From Gammaproteobacteria bacterium (GTDB lineage Bacteria > Pseudomonadota > Gammaproteobacteria > Arenicellales > Poriferihabitantaceae), in contig JAPPPS010000046.1 in NCBI GenBank assembly GCA_028817405.1, positions 1 to 35,669 on the forward strand: a DNA stretch of 35,669 bases. The letters are read 5' to 3'. Numbering within the stretch: position 1 is the first letter of the stretch; each line of letters opens with the position of its first letter. Of the stretch, positions 1 through 7,693 are shown one piece after another. The notes beneath the pieces were generated by a model, which saw only the letters and a list, made by a program, of their open reading frames with translations, made no database searches and was not told the origin of the DNA. The translations under genes and the position numbers were made by a program.

Positions 1-224
1 TCGCGTTCATCACCTCGTTCGACGAAGTCGTGGTGGTGCTGTTCGTCGGCAGTTATGAGCAGCGCACGATTCCCTGGCAGATGTTCTCCGGCATCCGCGA
101 GCAAATCAGCCCCACCATCCTCGCCGTCGCCACGCTGTTGGTCGTGGTGTCGATAATGCTCCTGACCTCAGTCGAACTCCTCCGCCGCCGCGGCGAAAGA
201 TTGCGCGGGATTACGCCGCATTAA
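1..224 (+). CDS. ABC transporter permease, C-terminal fragment (PotC/PotI type)
   Basis: Only the last 73 or so codons are present, read in frame from base 3 to the TAA at 222-224; the start lies before the window. The fragment opens with ITSFDEVVVVLF, followed by a segment reading ISPTILAVATLL. Both are typical of the end of the inner-membrane permease of polyamine or related small-solute importers (binding-protein-dependent permease family). The last membrane helix is VATLLVVVSIMLLTSVELL, followed by a basic cytoplasmic tail. Partner genes (ATPase, second permease, binding protein) would lie upstream, outside the window. The substrate cannot be judged from this piece. It converges with the next gene, which ends 10 bases away. 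Confidence 0.75.
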   Translation, partial: AFITSFDEVVVVLFVGSYEQRTIPWQMFSGIREQISPTILAVATLLVVVSIMLLTSVELLRRRGERLRGITPH

Positions 225-234
225 AGTCGGCGGA

Positions 235-948
235 TTACTTTTCGCCGCCACCGTCGCCGTCGTCGCCGTCGCCGAGCGAAAATCCGGTGCGGTGAACCAC
301 GCCGCCGGCGCGCAACTCCTCCACCGTCGGCCACCACATATCTTCCGGGCGCGCGGCGAAGATGTTGTCGAGGAATTCCGCGGCGATGCCTTGCGCTTCG
401 AACAACCGGCGGTCTTTGTCTTGTTCCTCTTTGATGTCGAACGCGGGGATGACGGTGTGCGATTGGTATTGGTGGAAGCCGAGTTTGGCGGCGCGGCCGA
501 GCACGCGCTCGCGGCCGGCAAGGAAGGCGGTGGCGCAGGCCGAGGCGCACTCGAGTAGCGTGTAAGTCGCCAAGCCGCGCTCGCGGATGACGCGCGCCAA
601 GCCGCGCCCTTCGTAGATTTGCCCGCCGCCGGAGTCGAGGATGATGCCGCGCGCTTGCGGGTTGGCGTCGAGCAACGCCGCGACCGCGCGCGTGACCCCG
701 GCCTCCAGTTCGCCGCGCAGGTGAATCCACTTGCCGCCGCCGGCGACCGACAGCGCGTACCGCGCCGGCACGGTGGGCGCGGCATCCCCAACCGCCGGCG
801 GCCCCCCGGCGCCGCCCACCACGCAGGCGCGGAACCCGACTAACGCCAGCGCGCCGGCCAACAGGAGGCCGGCGACCGCGGCGATTTCGCGGTGGCGCCG
901 ATACCACGCATACCCGGCGCGCGCCGAGGCCGGCGACAGTTCGGTCAC
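235..948 (-). CDS. Membrane-anchored ClpP/SppA-fold protein (COG3904-like)
   Basis: 237 codons from a GTG start that overlaps the thrC stop as GTGA, so translation is probably coupled to thrC. An upstream ATG exists but would bury the start inside thrC and add a very arginine-rich, non-domain-like leader. Residues about 22-42 form one membrane helix with the rest probably outside the cytoplasm. The remainder resembles the ClpP/crotonase-fold family of predicted periplasmic proteins: ILDSGGG (103-109), then ECASACATAFLAG (133-145) with Ser136 as likely nucleophile, then GFHQYQ (157-162) with His159 as likely general base. The tail is a low-complexity Gly/Asp run. Substrate and role are unknown. 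Protease or peptide-hydrolase activity is inferred from fold and residues only. Confidence 0.7.
   Translation of the reverse strand: MTELSPASARAGYAWYRRHREIAAVAGLLLAGALALVGFRACVVGGAGGPPAVGDAAPTVPARYALSVAGGGKWIHLRGELEAGVTRAVAALLDANPQARGIILDSGGGQIYEGRGLARVIRERGLATYTLLECASACATAFLAGRERVLGRAAKLGFHQYQSHTVIPAFDIKEEQDKDRRLFEAQGIAAEFLDNIFAARPEDMWWPTVEELRAGGVVHRTGFSLGDGDDGDGGGEK
244..276. repeat. ACCGTCGCC-type tract in the 3' end of the ClpP-like gene
   Basis: A run of gccgccaccgtcgccgtc-type units lies at the 3' end of the minus-strand gene and is translated as a Gly/Asp-rich tail (GDGDDGDGGG). It is one of many copies of the ACCGTC/GACGGT motif in this window. Confidence 0.7.
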
Positions 949-2423
949 GCGGAGCGCCCGCCGGGCCCGCCGCGGCCGCGCCCATCGCCGCGGAGTCGAC
1001 CGCCACTTTCGCCGCGTTCCATCAACGCCTTGACCTCGGCCGCATCGTTGGCGACGGTGGTGACGCGCTCTTCGCGCTGCAGAATATCGCGCAAGCGCGG
1101 CGGCCACTCGGGGCCGACGCCGCAGGCCGCGGCCACCGCAGCGTCGAACTTGGCGGGATGCGCGGTGGCCAGGGCGACGGTCGGCACACCGTCATCCGCG
1201 CAGGCGCGCGCCGCGGCCACGCCAATCGCCGAATGCGGGTCGAGCAAAATGCCGTTGCGCCGGTGCGTGTCCGCGATTTGCGCGCGCGTTTGCGCATCGG
1301 TCAAGCGGTGCGCGCGAATCAATTCCGCGGCGCGACGGTGAACTTCCGGCGCGACCGTGAACTCGCCGCGCGCGGCAAACACCGTCATCAAGTCGCGCAC
1401 TTGTTCGGCGTCGCGGCCCAGAACATCAAACAAGTATCTCTCGAAGTTGCTCGACACTTGAATGTCCATGCTCGGCGAGATGGTCGCGTGCAACTTCCGC
1501 CGCCGCATGATTCCCGAATCGAAGAAGCGCGCCAATATGTCGTTGCGGTTGCAGCCGATGATGAGGCGCTCGACCGGCAAACCCATGCGCCGCGCGACAT
1601 AGCCGGCGAACACATTGCCGAAGTTGCCGGTCGGCACCGCGAAGTTGACCGCGCGCGCCGGCGCGCCGAGTTGCAGCGCGGCATAAAAGTAATAAATCAC
1701 TTGCGCGGCGATGCGCGCCCAGTTGATGGAGTTGACCGCGGCCAACGCATGCCGCGCGCGGAATTCGTCGTCGCTGAACAACGCCTTCACCAACCGCTGG
1801 CAGTCGTCGAAGTCGCCGTCCACCGCGAGGTTATGGATGTTGGCATCCAGCACCGTGGTCATCTGGCGGCGCTGCACTTCCGACACGCGGCCGCGCGGGT
1901 GCAGCATGTACAGTGTGACCGCCTCAATGCCGCGCAGCGCTTCGATGGCGGCCGAGCCGGTGTCGCCGGAAGTCGCGCCGAGGATGGTGCAGGTTTGCCC
2001 GCGCCGGCCGAGAAAATGCCCGAACAACCGGCCGAGAAACTGCAGCGCGAAATCCTTGAACGCCAGGGTCGGGCCGTGGAACAACTCCAACACATACAGC
2101 GAATCGTCGAGCGCGGTCAGCGGCGCGGGGTCGACGGTTGAATGCGCCGCCGCGGTCGAATGCCCCGGCGGTGAAAACCCGCGGTACGATTCCACAGTCA
2201 AACGCGCCAGCGTGTCGGCGTCGATGCTGTCGCCGACAAAACGCGCGAGAAGGCGTTGCGCCAACTGCGCGTAATCCAAGCCGCGCAACCCGCGAATCTC
2301 ATCGGCGCTGAACGCGGGCCACGCCTCCGGCACATACAACCCGCCATCCGCGGCCAAGCCGGCCATGGTGGCCTGCTCGAAGTCCAAGGCCGGCGCGCGG
2401 CCGCGGGTGCTTAAGTAATGCAA
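945..2423 (-). CDS. thrC: Threonine synthase
   Basis: Converts O-phosphohomoserine to threonine with pyridoxal phosphate, the last step of threonine synthesis. 492 codons. The N-terminus reads MHYLSTRG and GLAADGGLYVPE, as in the family. LELFHGPTLAFKDFALQ carries the PLP lysine (Lys123), and ATSGDTGSAA (150-159) is the cofactor phosphate loop. The start is TTG: an in-frame TAA lies three codons upstream and the family's usual N-terminus begins exactly here. No Shine-Dalgarno sequence is visible; instead the start abuts an inverted repeat. There is a short His/Ser/Thr-rich insert near residues 86-100 and a Gly/Arg-rich C-terminal tail. hom, a frequent neighbour, is not adjacent; an acyl-CoA ligase lies upstream and the ClpP-like gene is coupled downstream. 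Confidence 0.95.
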   Translation of the reverse strand: MHYLSTRGRAPALDFEQATMAGLAADGGLYVPEAWPAFSADEIRGLRGLDYAQLAQRLLARFVGDSIDADTLARLTVESYRGFSPPGHSTAAAHSTVDPAPLTALDDSLYVLELFHGPTLAFKDFALQFLGRLFGHFLGRRGQTCTILGATSGDTGSAAIEALRGIEAVTLYMLHPRGRVSEVQRRQMTTVLDANIHNLAVDGDFDDCQRLVKALFSDDEFRARHALAAVNSINWARIAAQVIYYFYAALQLGAPARAVNFAVPTGNFGNVFAGYVARRMGLPVERLIIGCNRNDILARFFDSGIMRRRKLHATISPSMDIQVSSNFERYLFDVLGRDAEQVRDLMTVFAARGEFTVAPEVHRRAAELIRAHRLTDAQTRAQIADTHRRNGILLDPHSAIGVAAARACADDGVPTVALATAHPAKFDAAVAAACGVGPEWPPRLRDILQREERVTTVANDAAEVKALMERGESGGRLRGDGRGRGGPGGRSA

Positions 2424-2424
2424 C

Positions 2425-2464
2425 GGGTGTTAGTCGGCGGGGCGGGCGGCGGATTTTAACACCC
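2425..2464 (-). promoter_or_regulatory. Inverted repeat immediately before the thrC start
   Basis: On the minus strand, GGGTGTTA (2464-2457) is followed after 24 bases by TAACACCC (2432-2425), ending one base before the TTG start. The perfect 8-bp stem could hide the initiation region, or could be the terminator of the upstream ligase gene. The rest of the 88-bp gap is GC-rich with no clear promoter. Confidence 0.4.
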
Positions 2465-2511
2465 CGGCCGCGGCACCGGCATCCGACCGCCGGCGCGCCG
2501 CGCGCCCACCG

Positions 2512-4206
2512 TCACTTCACTTCATACCGCGCAAAAACCGCCGGCAACTCGCGCAGCGCGACCTTGCCGAGCGGCGTGCGCGGCAACTCGCCGACCACCG
2601 CGATGCGCGCGATGCGGTTGTGCGAAGAGACCAAGCGGTTGAACGCCGCCACCGCGGCCCGCGCCGCGGCCACCGTCGCATCATCGCCACCGTCACCGTC
2701 GCTACCGTCGCCAGCGCCGGCCCCCGCCCCCACCATCGCCAGTACACACACCGGCCGCGCCCCGACCTCCAGCACCCCGGCCTCGGCCACCGCCGGGTCG
2801 CGCTCCAGCAGCGTCTCCAACTCCTCCGGATAAACATTCTTGCCGGCCTCGGTGACGATGAGGCGTTTGCTGCGCCCGGTGAGGAATAGTCGGCCGGCCG
2901 CGTCCACGCGCCCGATGTCGCCGGTGCGGAACCACGCGCCGCGCATGGCTTCCGCGTTTTGCGCCGCGTCCTCGTAGCCGCGCATCACATTCGGCCCCGC
3001 CACCCACACCTCGCCGCAGCCGCGCGCGTCCGGGCGGTGGATGTGGATTTTCACGCCGTCGACCGGCCGCCCCACGCTGTCCGGCGCGGCGTCGAAGTCG
3101 TCCTGCATACTCACCAAAGGCGCGGTTTCGGTCAGCCCGTAGCCCTGGCGCAGCGGCAGGCCGAGCGCGTGGAAGTATCGCGTGATGCGCGCGTCCAGAT
3201 GCGAGCCGCCGCTGACCCAGGCGTTGATGCGCCCGCCGAGTTGGCGGCGAATCGGCGCGTTCAAGCGGCGGCGCAACGCCCGCGGCACGCGCTTCAACGC
3301 CGCGCGGTAGAGCGCGGCGGCCGCGCCGCCGGCCTCAAACTTTCTTTCCATGCCGTGCATGATGGCGCGGAACAAGCGCGGCACCGCGATGAGCACCGAG
3401 ATGTTTTCCTCGCGCAATGTGGCGAGAATTTCGTCCGCCGCCAACGCCCGCGGCGAGACGATGGCGGCGCCGTGGTAAAGCGGCAGGATGAGGTTGCCGA
3501 GCAGTCCCATCGCGTGCGAGAACGGCAGTAGCGAGATGAAGCGGTCGGCGGCCGAGAAGTCGCCGATGCGGCACGCGGCGCGCAAGTTGGAGGCGAGATT
3601 GGCGTGGCTCAAGCGCACCACTTTCGGCGTGCCGGTGCTGCCGGAGGTGTAAATCCGCGCGGCTAATTGGTCGTCGGTTGCGGCATCGGTTGCGGCGACA
3701 TCGGTTGCGGCGGCGTCGGCTGCGCCGGCATCGGTTTTATTGACGGTGGAGTCGCCGGCCGCGCCGCCGGCATCGCCGTTATCACCGTCCGCTCGCGCAG
3801 TTTCCGCGGCCGCCAACGCGGCATCGGCGCGCATGCAAATCGCCAACTTCGGCGCGTAATCAACCGCGGACTCGTGCGTCAGCAGCAACCGCGGCGCCAC
3901 CGCCTTCAACTGCTGCGCGCTCTCGAACGCCGAATGCCCGATGTGAATCGGCGCGATGTGCGCGCCGATTTTCCACGTCGCCAAGGCCGCGGCGGTGAAC
4001 TCCGGCCCGTTCGGCGCGACAATCCCGACTGTGTCGCCGCCGCGCAACCCGGCCTCGCGCATGCGCGCCGCCAGCGTCAACGCCGCGTCATGCAGTTCGC
4101 GGTAAGCCACCACCCGCCGCCCGCCGCGCCCGCGGCAAACCCACGCCGGCCGGCCGGCGTACTCCCGCAGCGCCGGCTGCAGCAAGCGATAAAGATTGTC
4201 GGACAT
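2512..4206 (-). CDS. AMP-forming acyl-CoA synthetase (ANL superfamily)
   Basis: 564 codons from ATG at 4206, chosen because MSDNLYRLL starts the conserved region; an in-frame ATG 17 codons earlier is less likely. Members activate a carboxylic acid as an acyl-adenylate, then usually transfer it to CoA. Visible motifs: P-loop YTSGSTGTPK (186-195), GYGLTE (355-360), WFRTGDIGRVD (425-435), the hinge GRSKRLIVTEAGKNVYPEE (444-462), and the catalytic lysine in RTPLGKVALRE near residue 548. The substrate cannot be assigned; a fatty acid is plausible. Two low-complexity inserts are unusual. One is about 40 residues rich in Ala/Asp/Thr just before the P-loop, the other a Gly/Asp run near the C-terminal domain. 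Both are encoded by repeat-like DNA. Confidence 0.85.
   Translation of the reverse strand: MSDNLYRLLQPALREYAGRPAWVCRGRGGRRVVAYRELHDAALTLAARMREAGLRGGDTVGIVAPNGPEFTAAALATWKIGAHIAPIHIGHSAFESAQQLKAVAPRLLLTHESAVDYAPKLAICMRADAALAAAETARADGDNGDAGGAAGDSTVNKTDAGAADAAATDVAATDAATDDQLAARIYTSGSTGTPKVVRLSHANLASNLRAACRIGDFSAADRFISLLPFSHAMGLLGNLILPLYHGAAIVSPRALAADEILATLREENISVLIAVPRLFRAIMHGMERKFEAGGAAAALYRAALKRVPRALRRRLNAPIRRQLGGRINAWVSGGSHLDARITRYFHALGLPLRQGYGLTETAPLVSMQDDFDAAPDSVGRPVDGVKIHIHRPDARGCGEVWVAGPNVMRGYEDAAQNAEAMRGAWFRTGDIGRVDAAGRLFLTGRSKRLIVTEAGKNVYPEELETLLERDPAVAEAGVLEVGARPVCVLAMVGAGAGAGDGSDGDGGDDATVAAARAAVAAFNRLVSSHNRIARIAVVGELPRTPLGKVALRELPAVFARYEVK
2671..2712. repeat. ACCGTC tract inside the acyl-CoA ligase gene
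   Basis: Five ACCGTC units within about 40 bases, read on the minus strand as a Gly/Asp run in the C-terminal domain of the ligase. Same motif as in map, dxr, gltB and gltD. Confidence 0.7.
3672..3740. repeat. Degenerate 15-bp tandem repeat before the ligase P-loop
   Basis: Consecutive 15-bp units at 3684-3698, 3699-3713 and 3714-3728 (consensus catcggttgcggcgn), with partial units on both sides. Read on the minus strand they give the Ala/Thr/Asp-rich insert just before YTSGSTGTPK. The period is a multiple of three, so copy-number change would keep the frame. Confidence 0.75.
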
Positions 4207-4311
4207 AACGGCGGCACACAACGGCAACGATGCAACATTATAGCCGCAGCCCGGCAAGTTGAGCGGCCGTCATCCCGATTAACGGTGTTGCATTTGCTGG
4301 TTGAATCCAAG

Positions 4312-4331
4312 TTCCTGTTTCCATACAGGAA
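4312..4331. other. Hairpin between gloB and the acyl-CoA ligase gene
   Basis: Perfect 7-bp inverted repeat TTCCTGT/ACAGGAA with a 6-base loop, in the 169-bp gap downstream of gloB. There is no T-run on either side, so a terminator role is doubtful. It could be an operator or a weak stem-loop. The ttcctgttt arm recurs after hemE near 34310. Nothing else was recognised in the gap. Confidence 0.35.
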
Positions 4332-4375
4332 TTGTAGCGCTTCGCCCCCGCCGCCGGGCGATTCAACTCACCCCA

Positions 4376-5164
4376 TCACCATGAATTCCGCAACTCGCGG
4401 AGTTTTAGGAAGATGGCTTTGGCGTCGGGGGCGTCGCCGAGGGCGGGGAATTGGTCGCGTAGGCGGGCGATGACTTCGGGGTTTTGCAGGCGGAAGAAGG
4501 TGTTGATGCGGCGCTCCCGGCCGAGGGTGGTGATGAGCGCGTCGGCCGGGTCTTGGGCCGCGGCCGTGTCCAACAATTCGCGCGCGTCGGCGTTGCCCGG
4601 CTCGCGGTCGAGGGTGAAGCGCAGGTTGTTTTCCAGGTAGTCGTGGCCCGGGTAGATGCGCGTGGCGTCCGGCAGGTTTTGCAGTTGCCCGGCGAAGGTT
4701 TGGTAGAGTTCCTCCGGATGGCCGCCGTTGTGACAGTTGCCGGCGCCGGCGTTGAACAGCGTATCGCCGCAGAACAACGCCGGCGAGTCGCCGCGCGCCA
4801 GCAGGCAGACATGCGACATGGTATGGCCCGGCGTGTCCAACACTTCCAACTCCACGCTGCCGAAACGCACGGTGTCGCCGGCCGCCAAGCCGCGGTCCAT
4901 GCCGGGGATGGCGTCGGCCGCGCCGGCGTGCGCCAGCAACTTCGCGCCGGTGGCCTCCACCACCGCTTGGTTGCCGCCGATGTGGTCGTCGTGTTCGTGG
5001 GTGTTGAGCACGCGGGTGATGTCCCAGCCGTTGTCGCGCGCGCGGCGCAGACATTTGTCGTAGTCCAGCGGGTCGACCGCCAGCGCTTCGCCGCTTTGCG
5101 GGCAGGCGATGAGATAGTTGAAGTTGCGGTAGGCGTTGCCGGTCCAGATTTGTTCGACGCGCAT
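4376..5164 (-). CDS. gloB: Hydroxyacylglutathione hydrolase (glyoxalase II)
   Basis: 262 codons, close to the usual family length. It hydrolyses S-lactoylglutathione to lactate and glutathione, the second step of methylglyoxal detoxification, in the cytoplasm. Metallo-beta-lactamase fold with the metal-binding THEHDDH at 55-61, LDTPGHTMSH (third metal histidine), CGDTLFNAGAGN with the bridging aspartate, and YPGHDYLENN carrying a further histidine. The C-terminal part (ENNLRF, LGRERRINTFFR) matches the glyoxalase II glutathione-binding domain and argues against a generic beta-lactamase-fold protein. It lies between map and the acyl-CoA ligase gene on the same strand, with its own likely -10 element. 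Confidence 0.9.
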   Translation of the reverse strand: MRVEQIWTGNAYRNFNYLIACPQSGEALAVDPLDYDKCLRRARDNGWDITRVLNTHEHDDHIGGNQAVVEATGAKLLAHAGAADAIPGMDRGLAAGDTVRFGSVELEVLDTPGHTMSHVCLLARGDSPALFCGDTLFNAGAGNCHNGGHPEELYQTFAGQLQNLPDATRIYPGHDYLENNLRFTLDREPGNADARELLDTAAAQDPADALITTLGRERRINTFFRLQNPEVIARLRDQFPALGDAPDAKAIFLKLRELRNSW

Positions 5165-5195
5165 GTGGATGCTCCGATGGCGAAAGGATGCGCGC

Positions 5196-5201
5196 AGTAT
5201 A
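5196..5201 (-). promoter_or_regulatory. Candidate -10 element for gloB
   Basis: TATACT on the minus strand, followed by a GC-rich discriminator (GCGCGC), 32 bases before the gloB ATG. No convincing -35 is seen at 16-18 bases. The same TATACT occurs before rpsB and coxB in this window. Confidence 0.45.
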
Positions 5202-5217
5202 ACCGCAAGCGGCGCGT

Positions 5218-6087
5218 TCAGTCGGCGGGGTTTTTGGAATTGTTGTTGTCGGTGGAGTCGCCGGCGCCGGCGCCGTCAGCACCGTCGCCGGAGTCGATAG
5301 AGTCACCGTCGCCATCACCGTCACCGGTGTCACCGTCGCCGCGCGTCAAAATCTCATGCCCGTTGTCGGTAACCAAAATCGTGTGTTCCCACTGCGCCGA
5401 CAAACTGCGGTCTTTGGTAATCACCGTCCAGTTGTCCGGCAGCAGTCGGGTCTCGCGCCGCCCGGCGTTCAGCATCGGCTCGATGGTGAAGGTCATGCCG
5501 GCTTGCAACGCCAGGCCGGTGCCGGGCTTGCCGTAGTGCAGCACTTGCGGGTCTTCGTGGAAGCCGCGGCCGATGCCGTGGCCGCAATACTCGCGCACCA
5601 CCGAGAAGCCGTTGCCCTCGGCGTGGCGTTGAATGGCGTGGCCTAAGTCGCCGAGGCGCGCGCCGGGTCTCACCAACGCGATGGCGCGGTGCAAACATTC
5701 GCGGCTGATTTGGCACACCCGCCGCGCGCGCACCGACACATCGCCGACAAAAAACATGCGGCTGGTGTCGCCGTGGAAGCCGTCCTTGATGACCGTGATG
5801 TCGATGTTGATGATGTCGCCGTGTTTCAGTCGGCGCTCGGACGGAATGCCGTGGCAGACCACATGGTTGACCGAAGTGCAAATCGACTTGGGGAAGCCGC
5901 GGTAGTTCAGCGGCGCCGGCGTCGCCCGCTGTTCGCCGACGATGAAGTCGTGGCAGATTTGGTTCAGGCGCTCGGTGGTGACGCCGGCCTGCACATGCGC
6001 GCCAATCATGTCCAACACTTGCGCCGCCAGCCGCCCGGCCACGCGCATTTTGTCGGCCTCGTCGGGGGTTTTGAGTGTGATTGCCAT
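5218..6087 (-). CDS. map: Methionine aminopeptidase, type I
   Basis: Removes the initiator methionine from nascent proteins. 289 codons from ATG at 6087; [15 protein letters not shown] is the family N-terminus, so the longer arginine-rich upstream reading is rejected. Metal and catalytic residues sit at the E. coli positions minus one or equal: His79, Asp96, Asp107, His170, Glu203 and Glu234. The core ends near residue 249. A further 40 residues, almost entirely Gly/Asp/Ser/Asn, are encoded by GACGGT-type repeats and have no counterpart in the usual enzyme of about 264 residues. It is divergent from rpsB, as in many gammaproteobacteria. Enzyme identity is secure; the tail is probably disordered and dispensable (inference). 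Confidence 0.96.
   Translation of the reverse strand: MAITLKTPDEADKMRVAGRLAAQVLDMIGAHVQAGVTTERLNQICHDFIVGEQRATPAPLNYRGFPKSICTSVNHVVCHGIPSERRLKHGDIINIDITVIKDGFHGDTSRMFFVGDVSVRARRVCQISRECLHRAIALVRPGARLGDLGHAIQRHAEGNGFSVVREYCGHGIGRGFHEDPQVLHYGKPGTGLALQAGMTFTIEPMLNAGRRETRLLPDNWTVITKDRSLSAQWEHTILVTDNGHEILTRGDGDTGDGDGDGDSIDSGDGADGAGAGDSTDNNNSKNPAD
5248..5343. repeat. ACCGTC tract forming the 3' end of map
   Basis: About 95 bases of caccgtcgcc, caccgtcacc and related units, translated on the minus strand as the Gly/Asp tail of Map. It is one of the longest coding tracts of the motif here. Confidence 0.75.
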
Positions 6088-6452
6088 GCGGGATGATGCG
6101 GCGGTCAAGGGTCGATGGGCGGCAAGCGGGCGGGCGGGCGAACACGGTCGAACACGGTCGAATTTCGGCGCGGGTCGACGCGGCGGCGCAAGCGAATATT
6201 CCCCCATCGCGGTTTATTTGGCAAGCGCGTTGGCGTATACTGCGCGGTCTTAACCGCCGGCGGCGGCGCGAACCACGGGGAGTCCACGGTGCAAACCGCG
6301 GCGCGACCCACGGACCATCCGCGGCCGGCAATCATCCCGCACACGGCGATTATGCCCGCCTGGGTGCCGCGTTGCCGTCGGATTCGAACCCCGGCGCGCG
6401 CGGTTGGCGGTCAGTAACCGTGGAGGCCAAACCCACCGCATCGAATCGAAAC
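6088..6452. other. Divergent map-rpsB intergenic region (365 bp)
   Basis: Holds the candidate rpsB promoter at 6213-6241 and roughly 200 bases of GC-rich leader before the rpsB ATG. Such a leader is where S2 is known to repress its own mRNA in E. coli, but I could not confirm the conserved S2-leader fold. A perfect 10-bp tandem pair, aacacggtcg, lies at 6141-6160 on the map side. A palindromic TTCGAA at 6383-6388 gives a tRNA-like look, but no tRNA can be folded. Confidence 0.5.
6213..6241 (+). promoter_or_regulatory. Candidate rpsB-tsf promoter
   Basis: TATACT at 6236-6241 followed by GCGCGG, a GC-rich discriminator typical of stringently controlled ribosomal promoters. The -35 at 17-bp spacing (TTTATT, 6213-6218) is weak. 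The predicted leader is about 200 bases. Confidence 0.5.
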
Positions 6453-7646
6453 ATGGCTGAAATCACCATGCGCCAACTGCTGAAGGCCGGCGTGCACTTC
6501 GGGCATCAGACCAGATACTGGTCGCCCAAAATGGCACCGTACATCTTCGGCGACCGCAACAAAATCCACATCATCAATCTGGAAAAAACCCTGCCGCTGC
6601 TGCGCCGGGCGATGGACTATCTCGGCAAAGTCGCGGCCCAAGGCGGGCAGATTTTGTTCGTCGGCACCAAGCGCCAGGCCGGCCAGGCGGTGCGCGAGCA
6701 CGCCATGCGCTGCGGCTGCCCGTTCGTCGACCACCGCTGGCTCGGCGGCATGCTGACCAACTACAAGACGGTGAAAAACTCCATCACCCGGCTGAAGGAC
6801 TTGGAGCAGCGCATCGACGCCGGCGCGACCGTGGGTTTGAGCAAAAAAGAAGCGTTGAACCTCGAGCGCGAGCGCGCCAAGTTGGACAAAACTTTGTCCG
6901 GCATCAAGGACATGGACGGCTTGCCGGACGCGCTGTTCGTCATCGATGTCGACTCGGAGTACATCGCGGTGGCGGAAGCCAACAAACTCAACATCCCGGT
7001 GGTGGCGGTGGTGGACACCAACTGCTCGCCGGACAACATCGCGCACATCATTCCCGGCAACGACGATTCCGGGCGCGCGATTCAGTTGTATTTGGAGGCC
7101 GCGGCCGACCGCATCATCGCGGCGCGCGCCGAGGTCGAGATGGCCGCGGCCGCGGCCGGCGACGACGACTATGTGGAAGTCGACGACAGCGGCGAGGCGG
7201 TTGACCCGTGGGCGCGCGGCCGCGCCGGCCCGGCCGAGCCCGCGGGCAAAAAGGTAACGCGCAAGAAAGCCGCGAAGAAAGTGGTGGCCAAAAAACCCGA
7301 CAAGCCGGCCAAGAAAACCGACCGAAAACCGTCAGCCAAACCGGCCCAAGTGACCGCCAAATCCGCGGTGAAAAAAGCCGCCAAGAAGAAGACGGCGGGG
7401 AAGGCCGCGGCCGCGGAATCGACAAAACCGGCGGCGGCGAAACCGGCGGCAAAATCCGCCGACTCGGCGAAATCCGCGACCGCGGCGAAATCGGCCGCGG
7501 CGAAACCGGCGACCGCGAAATCCACCGATTCGGCCGCGGCGAAATCGGCGAAATCCGCCAAACCGGCCGCGGCGAAATCCGCGAAATCCGCGAAACCGAA
7601 AGCGGCGAAAGCCGACCCCGCCAAATCGGCCGACCCCGTCGAGTAA
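6453..7646 (+). CDS. rpsB: 30S ribosomal protein S2 with a long basic C-terminal tail
   Basis: 397 codons. Residues 1 to about 230 are ordinary S2: [50 protein letters not shown] and [14 protein letters not shown]. The usual length is about 240. After an acidic linker ([12 protein letters not shown]), residues about 265-397 are a Lys/Ala/Pro/Ser tail of histone H1-like composition: KKAAKK and KKVVAKK blocks, then repeats of AKSA/AKPA. The ATG at 6453 is set by the conserved N-terminus; longer upstream readings lie in the leader. No Shine-Dalgarno sequence is close; a GGAGG at 6422-6426 is too far away. First gene of the rpsB-tsf-frr-uppS-cdsA-dxr-rseP run. S2 identity is certain; the tail could contact rRNA or DNA (inference). 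Confidence 0.96.
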   Translation: MAEITMRQLLKAGVHFGHQTRYWSPKMAPYIFGDRNKIHIINLEKTLPLLRRAMDYLGKVAAQGGQILFVGTKRQAGQAVREHAMRCGCPFVDHRWLGGMLTNYKTVKNSITRLKDLEQRIDAGATVGLSKKEALNLERERAKLDKTLSGIKDMDGLPDALFVIDVDSEYIAVAEANKLNIPVVAVVDTNCSPDNIAHIIPGNDDSGRAIQLYLEAAADRIIAARAEVEMAAAAAGDDDYVEVDDSGEAVDPWARGRAGPAEPAGKKVTRKKAAKKVVAKKPDKPAKKTDRKPSAKPAQVTAKSAVKKAAKKKTAGKAAAAESTKPAAAKPAAKSADSAKSATAAKSAAAKPATAKSTDSAAAKSAKSAKPAAAKSAKSAKPKAAKADPAKSADPVE

Positions 7647-7693
7647 CGCGCGCCCGCGCCCGACAACCCCAACCCCGTTCCCAGGAGAACCCC

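Noticed and set aside
5354-6331. Long minus-strand frame overlapping map
   Set aside because: Arg/Pro-rich shadow of map in another frame, as expected in high-GC DNA; no family features.
6370-6410. tRNA-like GATTCGAACC in the rpsB leader
   Set aside because: The T-arm does not pair over five bases on either strand and no acceptor, anticodon stem or CCA end could be found.
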